Notes under the pieces: generated by a model | Databases searched by the model: none | What the model was told of the DNA's origin: nothing | What the model saw: only the letters and a program-made list of their open reading frames with translations | Source: Porites lobata | Lineage: Eukaryota; Cnidaria; Anthozoa; Scleractinia; Poritidae | Reading direction: 5' to 3' | Length of the DNA: 64,000 nucleotides | Assembly (NCBI GenBank): GCA_942486035.1 | Contig: CALNXK010000046.1 | Coordinates: forward strand, 3,142,001 to 3,206,000 | Translations under genes and position numbers: made by a program | Part shown: positions 31,134 to 42,100 of the stretch, in pieces | Layout of the letters: each line of letters begins with the position of its first letter | Position numbering within the stretch: the first letter of the stretch is position 1

Positions 31134-34100
31134 GACATCTTCCTTAGGAAAGAAAACTTATTACATGCTTTGTGCATTTACGTGTTTTCACAAAAATTTC
31201 TTCGTACACCCTGAGTAGCGTAGTACATACAGTGAATCCTCTATTAAGCGGACCCCCAATTAAGCGGACACCCTCTATTAAGCGGACACTAAGCTGGGTC
31301 CCGAAACGAACGTTGTCGTCGAATGTTGATATTTCCCTTTATAACGAACCCCTATTCAGCGGACACCTCTGTAAAGCGGACGCGGACGACAAAATAAGTT
31401 GTATTTGGCTAATTTCTATTGTTTAAAACCTCTATTGAGCGGACACCGGACTGAATTGACAATAGTAGTATTGGGTTACGTCCTTGAAAGAAGAACTGAA
31501 GTCAGTAAATGTTTTTGCATTTACAAACAAATTAAAGTTGGTAATAAAAGGTAATGAAATTGAAGTCTAGATAGCTTCTTTAACAACATGCAACTTTATC
31601 ACAGTACTGAGTAACCGTTGAATGTTGATCGTTAACAAACATTACGCAATTTTTACAACCTCTATTAAGCGGACACCCTCTATTAAACGGACACTTAGGA
31701 AGGTCCCGAAGGTGTCCGCTTAATAGAGGTTTCACTGTACAGCAAACATCAGACGAATGGTTGCTTACAAGAGGTTAAATTGGTGGAAAATTATGAAACC
31801 GTCACCCCAGAAAATGATCGAACTTCAGCGCTTTAACTGTGAAAACTTTCACTGGTGTGTAGGATGGGTAGTCTCTTATGGGAAGGTGGTCGCTGACAAG
31901 AGGTGGTCGCACAAGGAGGTTCGACTGTATCTGAGATTGCCATATTACACTAGACAAGTTCGTTTAGCTAATTAATCTTCTCTTAGTCCTCCTCAGCTCT
32001 GTTGGAAATAGATTATACGGCTTTAATCGCTGGCTGAGTATTTCTTGAAGAGTGGTTCTGATAACTTTCAAACAATAATGACCTTGAAGAACAACTCCGC
32101 ATATGAAAGCTGCTCTTTCAGCCTGATGACAAATGTGTTAAGGCCAAAAACACTGAAATCAGTGTTTTCTTAACATTTTTCTGACATGACCAACAGGGAC
32201 ACTTACTTGTGTACTTCTCACAAACTTCGCGCCCTTTGAAACTTTTCCGCCCTTCTTTCAAATCACCCAGTTACTTGAAAGAAAGGAAGTTAGGTTGGAA
32301 CTGAAGAGAGGAGATCGCGTCCAAGTTCAGAGAGTGAGAGAGGAAAATCTATCGCCTTGCCGTTTCCGTCCGTTATCAAATCAACTCAAAATATGGTGAC
32401 TTCACGTCGTAGTTGTGCAAGGACGGCAAAGAAGTGTACAAAAAAACTATTATGTTCTAGACGCTGTGGTCGCCGTCGTAGTTTCAGAAGAGGGAGCTTA
32501 AACAACGACGATGCAACGGCAACGAAAACGTCACTTAAAAAGTGAATTCGCTCTGCTTCAGTCAAACTTCATCGCTCTAATTACAGCTCTTTTAATTTGT
32601 CAAATGTCGGCGATTTTTTCAGGAGTTGAATTCTAAAGGACTGTATCTAAGTTCACAAAAAGAAAAAGAAAATCGTTGTCATGTGTTCCCGTCCTCCATA
32701 AAACGTGAAATTAGGCAATTTCACGTTGTAGTGTGCAGTGACGGCAAAGAAATGTACAAAAAAGCGTGATGCACATACAATGTTGTTGTTAAAACTTTTG
32801 TTAAACTTTATCGCGTCTATTTGGACCTGCTCAATTTGTGAAATGTAGGATATTTCTCCTGGAGTTGAATTCTTAAGGAATTTATCCAGGTTCAAAAAAA
32901 GAGAAAGAAAATTCGTATGTTCAAGTTCCCAAAAAAACGTAGCATTAGGAGATTTCGCGTCGTAGTCGTACAGTGGACGTCAAAAAACGTGTGAGCAGTT
33001 GTTTTGCTCATAAAACCAATTGTTTTTTGATGTTGTTGTCGTCATCGTCGTGGCTGTTAAAGCTCCTCCATAATCTTGACTTAACGTCTACTGTTTTACC
33101 GGTCACGCGAAATATTTTGGCTATGGTCATGTAACAACACTAACTTGACATTGCTGTTATATAGTTGAATCTTTATGCGGGGGATCCAGATCCTGGCGAA
33201 GAATATATCCCTACTCCTGGCAGGAAAGGAACTGTCGAATGTACAATTTGGGATTGTTAAAAAAGTAGAGTGGGTTGGGCCGGTGCATTTGGAAATGTGA
33301 AGGCTGAAAATCACTTGTCGAAGTGAACATGAATTTGATTTACTTCTCTTGGTTTACTTTTCATCCCACGACTTCACATTTTGTATATGACAGCATCATA
33401 AAGTTCCCGAGTCCCCGGCCTCGCTTCGTTAGGCTTTCACGTTACTTGGCTTAACTCATGGTCAGAAAGGTTGTGCCGCCCTCGCCACAAAGACTAAACA
33501 ACTTAACAAAACCAAGCTGGCATCCAACCGATGAGGATACGTTTTTGTGGCAACGAAGCCATGGTTTTGCCTGTTAGGCTAATTAATGTCGGCAATTGCC
33601 AAAGGAGCAAGAGCCATAATGGTCCCATTATGCTCTTGCAAAGGAGGAATTACTTAAAATGGCTTTCCACCTTATGCGTTTAACGAAATGGAGTGTATAT
33701 GGTTGTACACTCTTTTTTATAAGAATGTTGTTTTTTCGGCCCAGGCCGGCATTCTTATTTTTTCTATCGATATAAGGCTGAAAATATTCTTGTAGTTATT
33801 CTTAAATTAATTATAGCTTATGACACTTTCGTTCCAGGATATATTGGGGTATCAATTCTAGATAGCGCAGCTTTTTTCGTTTTGTTGGCTAGTTTTGCCG
33901 TTGAGGGATCAGTTTAAAAGGTACAATTGTAGTGTACTTACAGATTTTCAACACAAAAACAATATCCTTTTCAAAATCTCAGCCTCGGGTTTATTCTTAA
34001 AATTTTCGCAAATTTTCCCAAATTTCATCCCCGATATTCTTGTATCAAAACAATCATGACTGAGCCAGTGCAGCTCTGTTATAAAAGGGGCAGGTTCTTT

Positions 34101-34650
34101 TAAACGGGGATCTGTAGGTGGTTACAATTAACACTAAATAGTTGAAGATTGCATGGCATAACACAACAAAACATAGTATCACATGCACAATCACGGGGAA
34201 AAATACACCTATTTCTGATTCCGATCCAGCCTGAGGCCCGTTAATTTCTCGAAATTCGCGAAAGTCCTGGTAACTTTTCGGGCAGAGAGCTGTTTTATGT
34301 TCGCCATGTTTGCAGTTAAGATAAAAGTTTCCATAATTTTGAAAATGATACAATAAAATTATCAATTAATGAAGTAAAATTACAGTCAAGCCAGGTCAAG
34401 TGTACCCCCCAGGATTCCATAAATGAATTTATTATCCGACAGTTCCACAGTTGAATGCGTTGGTGGTTATTTTCTACAATTATTTTTATTCAAAAGGGCG
34501 GGTCCTGGACAGCTTGGGAGAGGAGATGGGGACAATGTAATTTCCTTTCACTCGACCCTTTTTCAAAGGTCAAATTAATACCAAACACTGAAAGAATACT
34601 ATTGATCAAAAACCGTAAAAATTTCGAAAATAAACCTCTCGTTTATAATT
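31134..34650. repeat. Duplicated block A, copy 2, with extended 3' part
   Basis: 31134-33800 repeats block A copy 1. The continuation, 33540-34650, is homologous to 50110-51750 downstream of gene 2 ('CAGTCAAGCCAGGTCAAGTG' at both). So this part is the old downstream flank of the gene, copied with the array. Confidence 0.8.
31230..31737. mobile_element. pogo-type MITE, copy 2
   Basis: Same element as 26669-27145, here with intact TA on both sides (31228-31229, 31738-31739). Ends CAGTGAATCCTCTATTAAGC and TTAATAGAGGTTTCACTG. 508 bp, non-autonomous. Confidence 0.8.
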
Positions 34651-34783
34651 AATTATAGAATATTACGCAACATGTCTTAACGCTTATGGCTCTTTACGAT
34701 TAATAGTAACCAGATTAAGCCAAAAATGTTCTCAGACGATGATAAAAAAAGGATAAGAATTAAAACGTTTCTCAGAACGATAG

Positions 34784-35062
34784 CTAAAAATATAAAATAG
34801 AACTGATAAAAAGCTTTTTTACAAAGAAGTGTTTTCTTTCTTTTTTTTTTTTTTTGCTCATAAAAACATTTAGGGATTGGACTGATCTTATGCTATTAGG
34901 TAATTCATTCCAAAGTCTGGGGACAGAACCTTGAAAAGATCTGTCTCCATAAAACTTCAAATTGGACTTTGGTGTTACAAGAAGAAAGAGGTTCTTACAG
35001 GTGATCTTAGCTGTCTGTAGTCGGGGTATAGCGCTGAAGGAGATCAACAATAGGGAACACCC
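34784..35062 (-). pseudogene. 3' end of a non-LTR retrotransposon protein
   Basis: On the - strand: NLKFYGDRSFQGSVPRLWNE then LPNSIRSVQSLNVF, the typical C-terminal tail of coral CR1/jockey-like proteins. It ends in a K-rich run from a 15-base poly-T tract (34841-34855). It is probably the rest of the element at 35758-36214, split by the insertion between them. Confidence 0.75.
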
Positions 35063-35757
35063 TGTATAAATGGTACAAAATCTAAGTTCACGGCTTATTC
35101 AACCCACGGCCAGCTGCTGCTCAAGCCGCTGCTTATCCTGGCCGAGGAGTTTTGGGCTGGGCTTATCCAAGCCGCGGCTTACCTTGGACGTGAAAGTATT
35201 CGTATAAATGCACTAAAACGTTATCTGTGGCTTGCTGAAGCCATGAACGATTGCCGCGCACGCTCTGTTTTCAATTATATCCCAGACCTTCACGGCCGAG
35301 ACACGCAGGCTGCATTGGCGGGAATATGACCTGCTGCACGAGAGCCGGAAATTTCGTCTAAATTCCACCTTATCCATCGCCTGTTCTTCTCTTTCAAGGG
35401 TTTCAAACCGCTCGGTTAATCGCTGAAGAGCTTTTCGTCGAGATTTCCGCACAAGTTTCATAACAGCCCAGTACAAATCTTGACCGGAATGTTAATTTGA
35501 AACGAAAAAGACAGTGTTAAATATGGCTATTTTCCTGACCAAAGCCAATCTTTCCGCTATTTGCTTGCTCGAGCCATTGCTGCAAATTTCGCGAGGCACC
35601 AAAACAAACTACGTTATCATTGGACCGTCTGGCCATGAACTAAGCCGTGAACCATTTATACGAGCAGTTCGCGTCTTATATAAGCCGTAATCGTATAAAT
35701 GGTTCCTTTCGCGTCTTATGTAAGCCGCGGCTTATTTTCTCTTGTATAAACGACCAC
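35063..35757. mobile_element. Roughly 695-bp transposon nested in a non-LTR element
   Basis: The left end has TATAAATGGTACAAAATC and the right end TTCTCTTGTATAAACG, with inner partners 'TATAAATGGTTCC' and several AAGCCGCGGCTTA palindromes. It separates two parts of one reverse-transcriptase protein. An 87-codon - strand ORF (35213-35476, starting MYWAVMKLVRKSRRKALQRL) is basic and unrecognised. The superfamily is uncertain. Confidence 0.5.
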
Positions 35758-36214
35758 ATGTCATTCGTTGCTTTATATGCAACGACTATTATTTTGTACG
35801 CGGTTCGTTGCTTGATTGGTAGCCACTGCAGTTGAGGAAGTACCGGTGTTATATGTTATGAGCTTTGAGTTCTGGACACCAGGCGAGCAGCCCTGTTTTG
35901 TACAGACTTTAGCCTTTCGAGAACCGATTGTGGTAACCCATATAGAAGTGCTTTGCAAAAATCCAGCTTGGATGAAATAAAAGCAAGAGCAAGTATCTCA
36001 GCTTCGTCTTGAGACAAACAGTTCCCGTATTTTTGCTATTTTCCGTATGTGAATAACGGCAGGTATTCATAACATGTTTCTCCAAGTTGATGTAAGAATC
36101 AAAAATTATATCAATATTTCCAGCACTGCTTGAGGCTTGAGGTATTCGCCAGCCACGCAAATAGACCCCCAGTGGCTGGAAGGACTTTGTGCTTCGGCCC
36201 AATCGCCAGTCCAA
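35758..36214 (-). pseudogene. Non-LTR reverse transcriptase, C-terminal part
   Basis: The - strand reads ISSKLDFCKALLYGLPQSVL then ERLKSVQNRAARLV, and HITPVLPQLQWLPIKQRTAY, a signature order of CR1/jockey-like proteins. Upstream pieces (DSYINLEKHVMNTC) are out of frame. It is interrupted at 35757 by the nested transposon and presumably continues at 35062. Confidence 0.8.
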
Positions 36215-37332
36215 CCACCAATCACTGGTTCAAGAGTTATGTTTTGCCAAGTGACATAATAATGATGTCACTATGATGTAAACATGATAATTGGTGAACT
36301 TTTACTCGTGGTCATTCGTGCTCACTCGTGGTCACTCTTGTGTACTTTTAGACACAATCCCATTTTATGCCAACAAACATCAAATCCGGATTTGGACTAA
36401 GGCCTTGGAAAAACAAGAAATCGAGACTCCGACACTTCCCGGCGGTTTCCGAAAAAATATTGAGACTTCAGAACAAAGAAATCGACAAAAATCATGCAAG
36501 GATCTCATTTTTTGAAAAAATATTCGCCATCCCCATAGTTTCAAGAGAAAACCGGCGATGGGAAACGTAAGTTTTATGTATAATTTCTTGGAAATGTTAT
36601 TCGTTTACGTTAGTTGTTTACGTATTTGCCACACAGCTTCAGTAAAATAATACATTATTTATAAAATCAAACAGCGAAATCTATTGCCAGTCATTTCGAG
36701 AGAACTAATAATTGTTCAGAGCTAATTTGATTCAAATTGTTTTGAACATTGGACGAGTCGGAATTCACGTGGTTCTATTCTTGTTGAAGAAAAAATTTGC
36801 AAAGCACAGCATTTTGTGCTGCTATCGATAGTCAAAACAAAGTTGGTTTAATTCGTTTCATAAAATTTTCGCGACGACTTTTGGAAATCGCGAAAATTTG
36901 AACTCGCCAAATAAGTAAGCGAAAATAAAGTGTAGTCGGGCCTCTTAACAACGGCCAACATGGGGCCCGAGGGGTACTCCCTATAATGGCCTATACGGCT
37001 AGGCTCCACCCGAAAGAGGTGCCTTTTTTAGGCTACTGGTGTATGAAAGGATGGGATTCCACGAATTGAAGTATAAGAAAGGCCTGGGGAATCTGAAATT
37101 TCGGTCTGTGAAAGTACCTAAAAAGGCTAACAGACGCATCTTGTGGCGGTGACAAAGATGGAAAACTTTCTGATTTTACCAGGCACATAAAAGGGTAGGG
37201 ATTTCATTAGTTGAAGTTTATAAAAGGGTAGGGAAATCTGTCGTTTCGGTCTGTAAAAGGACTTACAGACGCATCTACTAGCCGTAAAAAGACAAGAAAA
37301 CTTCCTGGCCAAGTGTTTTATTCATATTAAAA
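36214..37332. repeat. Duplicated block B, copy 2
   Basis: Counterpart of 30084-31133. The ORF at 36367-36570 (MPTNIKSGFGLRPWKNKKSR onward, 67 residues) is longer here than in copy 1 and ends beside GAAAC|GTAAGT, so it may be an exon of a repeat-encoded gene. The tail (about 37165-37300) has AAAGGGTAGGGA-type tandem units. Confidence 0.75.
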
Positions 37333-38082
37333 AGACGATGGTTTTATTTACTACGTAATCTAATTCCTATGAAATCTAATCTACGTAATCTAATTCCTAT
37401 GAAATCTAAGTTAATATTATTCAAAAGCGCGATATTACCATTCCTCACCTACTGTCACCTAGTGTGGCATTTTTGCAAAGCGAGTGACACTCGAAAGCTT
37501 GAAAGACTACAAGAAAGAGGACTTAGAGCGGTTTTCAGGGATAATAATTCTAGTTATGAACAACTATTAGAGAAGGCAGACCTGCCCACACTACTAAATA
37601 GTCGCTTACAGGATCTGAGCATCCTTATGTATAAAGTAAAGCATAAACTGTGCCCTGCATATATAAGTAACATCTTTAAAGAACCAAATAGTAATTACAA
37701 TCTGAGGCAAGCAGATTTCTCTATACCTAGGTATGAGACAGTCACCTACGGCAAGCACTCTATTAGATATCTAGGGCCTAGGCTATGGACAAAACTACCC
37801 AAGAGTATTAGGGACGTCACAACCCTAATGTCGTTTAAAAGCAAGATACGCCAACTCAATATCAGTGAACTTTTAGATGATGGCTGCGCAGGCTGTAGCC
37901 TTTGTTCATTTTGACTTCTGTATATTTTTATACTATAAATCTTGTAATTAGATGACTATACATATTTTACCTACTACTGTATATAGTTTTTACTTTGTAT
38001 ATTCTCCCCTAATTGGTGTCCCCAAATTAGTAAGGGATTCTTTTTTCCCTGGCTAGACGGCTTTGACACTTTTAATAAAGTT

Positions 38083-38122
<40 letters not shown>
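37333..38122 (+). pseudogene. Non-LTR retrotransposon 3' part with (CTAT)n tail
   Basis: The 181-codon ORF from 37369 reads FKSAILPFLTYCHLVWHFCK, RKLERLQERGLRAVFRD, RYLGPRLWTKLPKSIRD and ends at a stop at 37914. This is the C-terminal region of a CR1/jockey-type protein, in good frame and therefore young. The untranslated end runs to (CTAT)n at 38083-38122. The 5' part, including the RT core, is missing (5' truncation), as usual for such insertions. Confidence 0.85.
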
Positions 38123-38916
38123 GCAGTTAAAACTATCGTCTCTTTAAGATGAATTTATATGAAAAAGGCTTATGACAGTAAGATAGTCCTTCAGTTCCAG
38201 GTCCCAAATATGCAGTGAATATGCTGAGAAAGACAGAACTCTCTTTAGTAACTGAAAGAGCCCATTCGTCGATAACTAACTACTAGTAAGTACACAAAAG
38301 CATTAGGAGACTCAGGTAAAGTGTGCTTATACAATTGTATACCAAGAAAAAATGACTTAAGTTCAGAATTGAACAAAGCAGTACTAGAGGCATTCTGAAT
38401 TTCAGAGTTAAGGGAATTAAGACGGAATCCACGAGGAAATTGAAACTGAAATTTGCAGAGGGTGCGCACCCCCCCCCCCCCCGAGATGACCTGCGGTTTT
38501 CTAATACAACTGGTATTCCGCAAAAAAAAAAAAAAAAACTATGTGGTTTATTGGTGTTGAAGTAGAGCAAGAGACGAATGCACCCCCACCGAAAAAAATC
38601 CTGTATCTGCCCCTGTAAATATTTTGGGCCCTTGAAAACGAAGTGAAAATTTCGTTACATTTGTCCTGTAGTAGGGCAAACTTAACGGAAGGAATTCTTA
38701 CTTCTAGTGTTGTATGAATGTAGGTCACAATTAAGCAAAAACATGTCATTGAAACTGTTAGGAAGCAAATGTGTCTAGAACTGGTTTTGCAAAATTAAGT
38801 CCTCAGGGGCCGAGGGCTCTCCCATTCTCGTTATGAACTGTTGTTCGTTGTAATTAAAATATCCCGCAATTCAGTCCCATAAGCACCCTCCCGACCCTGC
38901 GCGTAGCACTGCTGTC
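38123..38916. other. Upstream flank of gene 2
   Basis: Homologous to 51790-52560 upstream of gene 3 ('AAAAAATGACTTAAGTTCA', 'GCATTCTGAATTTCAGAGTT') and partly to 1145-1285. It contains a 14-base poly-C near 38469 and an 18-base poly-A near 38522, both absent upstream of gene 3. Confidence 0.55.
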
Positions 38917-38969
38917 GCCATATTGGAAAACGAGAAGACCCTGGGGACGAGGTTGTGTCTGTTTCAGCA
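38917..38969 (+). promoter_or_regulatory. Conserved leader before gene 2
   Basis: Same GCCATATTGGAAAACGAG plus ACCCTGGGGACGAGGTTG as in genes 1 and 3, ending at the ATG in AGCAATGGCGGA. The upstream flank is shared with gene 3, so both probably have the same regulation. Confidence 0.4.
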
Positions 38970-39142
38970 ATGGCGGAAGTACCGAATAGCCGATCTGTTC
39001 CTTCTGGTCATGACGAGCAGTTTGTTAACCCACCTGATGAAGACCTTCATTGCATAATATGTTTTCTGCCGTCGAAAGAACCGGTTCTTACAAGATGTGG
39101 TCACAGGTTTTGGCGGCAGTGTCTCGAGGAATATATGCGAAG
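38970..39142 (+). CDS. Gene 2 exon 1: RING with Cys to Trp change
   Basis: TGC in genes 1 and 3 is TGG here (39111-39113), giving CGHRFWRQC. The other ligands in this exon are kept. A single C to G change explains it, and no further decay is seen nearby. Confidence 0.9.
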
Positions 39143-42100
39143 GTATTCTTTATAGTGGAAACTCCGTGTTGATATTTCTGAAGGGTTTTCCTGTCCTTAT
39201 CAGATGTATATTGTGTATATGTTACAACAGACAACTGCAACATTATCAGTCGACTGTACAGGTAGGCTAGCTCTTGGTAAAACTTGTTGACTGAAAGCGA
39301 TCTAACGACATTGCTGCAGGTTAAAATAAGGATGTAGTTGTTAAAATTATGAAAGTAATTTCTAACTTTCACTTTGACAGCAAATTCAAAACAGTGTCTA
39401 TATGAACAGCGGCCGGTCAAAGTTTTTTGATCATTTATTAAACTGATCGACAGTCTGATCTGCATTTGTCTCATCTCTAGAACTAGACTTGCTTCGTACG
39501 GACCAATAAAGCGAATTAGGCATAGAGATTTACTGATTTAAGGAGACAAGGAATATAATGACATGTGTGTATTAATGGTTAGTCAACCATTAAATGTTTT
39601 GAATGACAGGCTTGTCCGTCAACCGGTCATAATCGCCACAACTAACACAACCGATAGAGAGCAGTTGTTTGGTAACATTTCGAATGACACAAGGCTCATA
39701 ATGATCTAGTTAAAGTCTGTAAACTCCTCTTATTAAAGTATTTTTATTTACGTTGACACGTGACAGAAAATCCTACAGACGGATGTATTCATAAACCTTT
39801 ATTTAATACTTGAGTACCACCTAATGTTGTGGTTAGAGGAGAGGTATTGTGATAAATGTTGTTTTCAAGGCTTCGATATGTACTTGCAGTCTCTAACACA
39901 GTAATAGCTACTATTGCTGGGAGCCCCCACAAAATTACTTTTCCTTTGTGAAGTTGTATCCCAGGTGTGCTCTAACTGCTCTCAAATGCTCCTAAATAGA
40001 ACCACGGTTTTTTTCAACTTTTGACATGTGCCCTTGACGGAAAATCCGTCGACACCACTGGAAAGTAAATAGCGCCTTAATATTAGTAATTTTGCTCAGT
40101 TTGAAAGTGATACGTTTGAAACGTGCAAAGAAAAAGCTCTCCAAAGTTGCGAGAATTTTACAGACACAAACGGCTGTAGAATTTCGTGACTTTGAGAAGT
40201 TATAAAAAAAATAAAATAAATAACGATTTGGAGTTGGCACGTCCACATAGTGGTCCTTTGTCGACCTGATTTCTAGTCGTTATATCTTCGTTAGTTTTCA
40301 AGAAATTACTTTCAAACATGACGATATTATCAATTTCAAGGCGCTCTTTCCAGTGGTGTCGACGACAAAAACATTTGCTTTAACTGGTCCACGGAACTAG
40401 AAAGTTGAAAAAACCGTGGAAAGGTCCCTGATTCCTTTGTACAGGTGATGGTTGCTCATTCTCCCCTCTCTTGGTTTTCTTGTATGAATTAAGTCATCGA
40501 TCACGCGATGGAGCATTTCAGTAGCTATTTTAACTTTGTCCAAAAATAAAATGACGTCACGAAAGTAAGAAGTCGTGGAAGCGATTGCATTAGCTCAGTT
40601 GTTTTTGGTGAAAATGGCCCGGAAAATTTTAAACGTTCTACGAAAAAGAAATAGCCGAAGGTCTGCCTAAACTGTAGCGAGAACAGCAAGAGTACTACTC
40701 AAAGAATGACAGCAGTTGCTAGACTAAACATCCTTTTATATCCTGCTGCCACCTCGTTCCCAGGGTTCTCTTCTACTTATCCCTCTCTCGCTCTGTAGGG
40801 ACGGATAGGAGAGAACACTGGGAACGAGATTGATCCTGCTGAATTTGCCAAGGAACAGACCGGTTAAGACGGAAACTGGTCCTCCTGTTCAGGCCTCACC
40901 GGCTAACGGAACAGGAGGCTCTGGGGACGAGAATGCGCTGCCCTCTCGTCCTCTTTCTCGTCCTCCTTCCGGTACCGCTTTAGGAAGGTTGTCGCGTTAT
41001 GATTAAACGAGCCAGTTGGCTTTTTTTAATCAATATTATTTATTATTAAAGGCAGGAGCAAGAGGGTCACCAGTTAACGTGTCCTTCGGACAGGAAAGTC
41101 CTGGAACAAGACAAGGTACTACTACACTAATCAGTAGGAACTGGTTTAACCCATTCGCCCCTGACCCGCCCGTAACCGCCCGTGCGGATCCAGGTCCTTT
41201 CTACCCTTTGTGACGTCATCCGTTTTAACGGTCAAGGACAACTTTCTTCGAAATTTTGCTTTCTGCGCATGCCCGAACTTCGCAAGCTGATATTTTGCAT
41301 GTGGATCAGAAGGCCGCCAAGTGTACGACCTGTAAACCGGTTTCTGGTAAGTTTTAGCTCTTTATAGCACGACAGTGACCAGAAAACCACTCGACTAGCT
41401 TCAAAACGCGTTTTTCGGCAAAATCTCCAGGAGCGAATGGGTTAAGATGTCACCAATGCGACGGCAACGGGAACTTCAAAAAAGCAAAAGGTTTAGGCAA
41501 TGTTCACACTATACTGGATCGGATTTGTGTCGGCAAGAAACCCATACTGGATAGGGCTTCTGTGCACAAACAGTTGTGGAAGCGAGATTTCTGTGACGGA
41601 GCGAAGATGCGCTCCGCCGATCTCTAAAGTGGAGTCAGTCACATATCGGATGGGTGTTCATGCTCCGGATAGCCTTTCGTGTCAGCGCGAAAATCTATCT
41701 AGTATCTGGTGGTGCAAGTGTATCACACTTTTTGCACATTTTTTTGCCGTCACTGCCCGATTCAGCTACGTGAAACTTCCTAATTTCCCGTTTTATGACA
41801 ACGCCAACTTACAACGACCAGGAGAACGACTCCTGACAACGACAAATCTATCTTTCTCTTTTTTAAATTTGATGTTTTTCTTCAGAATTAAACTTCAGGA
41901 GAGTTCGCCCTCATTAGACGGAGTGAGCGAGTCTTTCTTAAAGTGACGTTTTCGCCTCCGTTGAAATCGTTGTTCACTTCCTAATTCTTGATACCTGCAA
42001 AGAGCTCAACTTTGATCACATAAAAGACAGAATAAACTATCAAAGCTGATTTTATGAATGAATATTTTTCTTATTTTTCTTCCATGTTTACTTTATTAGG

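Noticed and set aside
34054..34365. 103-codon - strand ORF with hydrophobic stretch
   Set aside because: The homologous stretch at 50600-50900 does not keep the frame, so it is not selected.
38917..38935. CArG box at CCATATTGG
   Set aside because: The core has five A/T bases, not six; a YY1-like reading is the better but still unproven fit.
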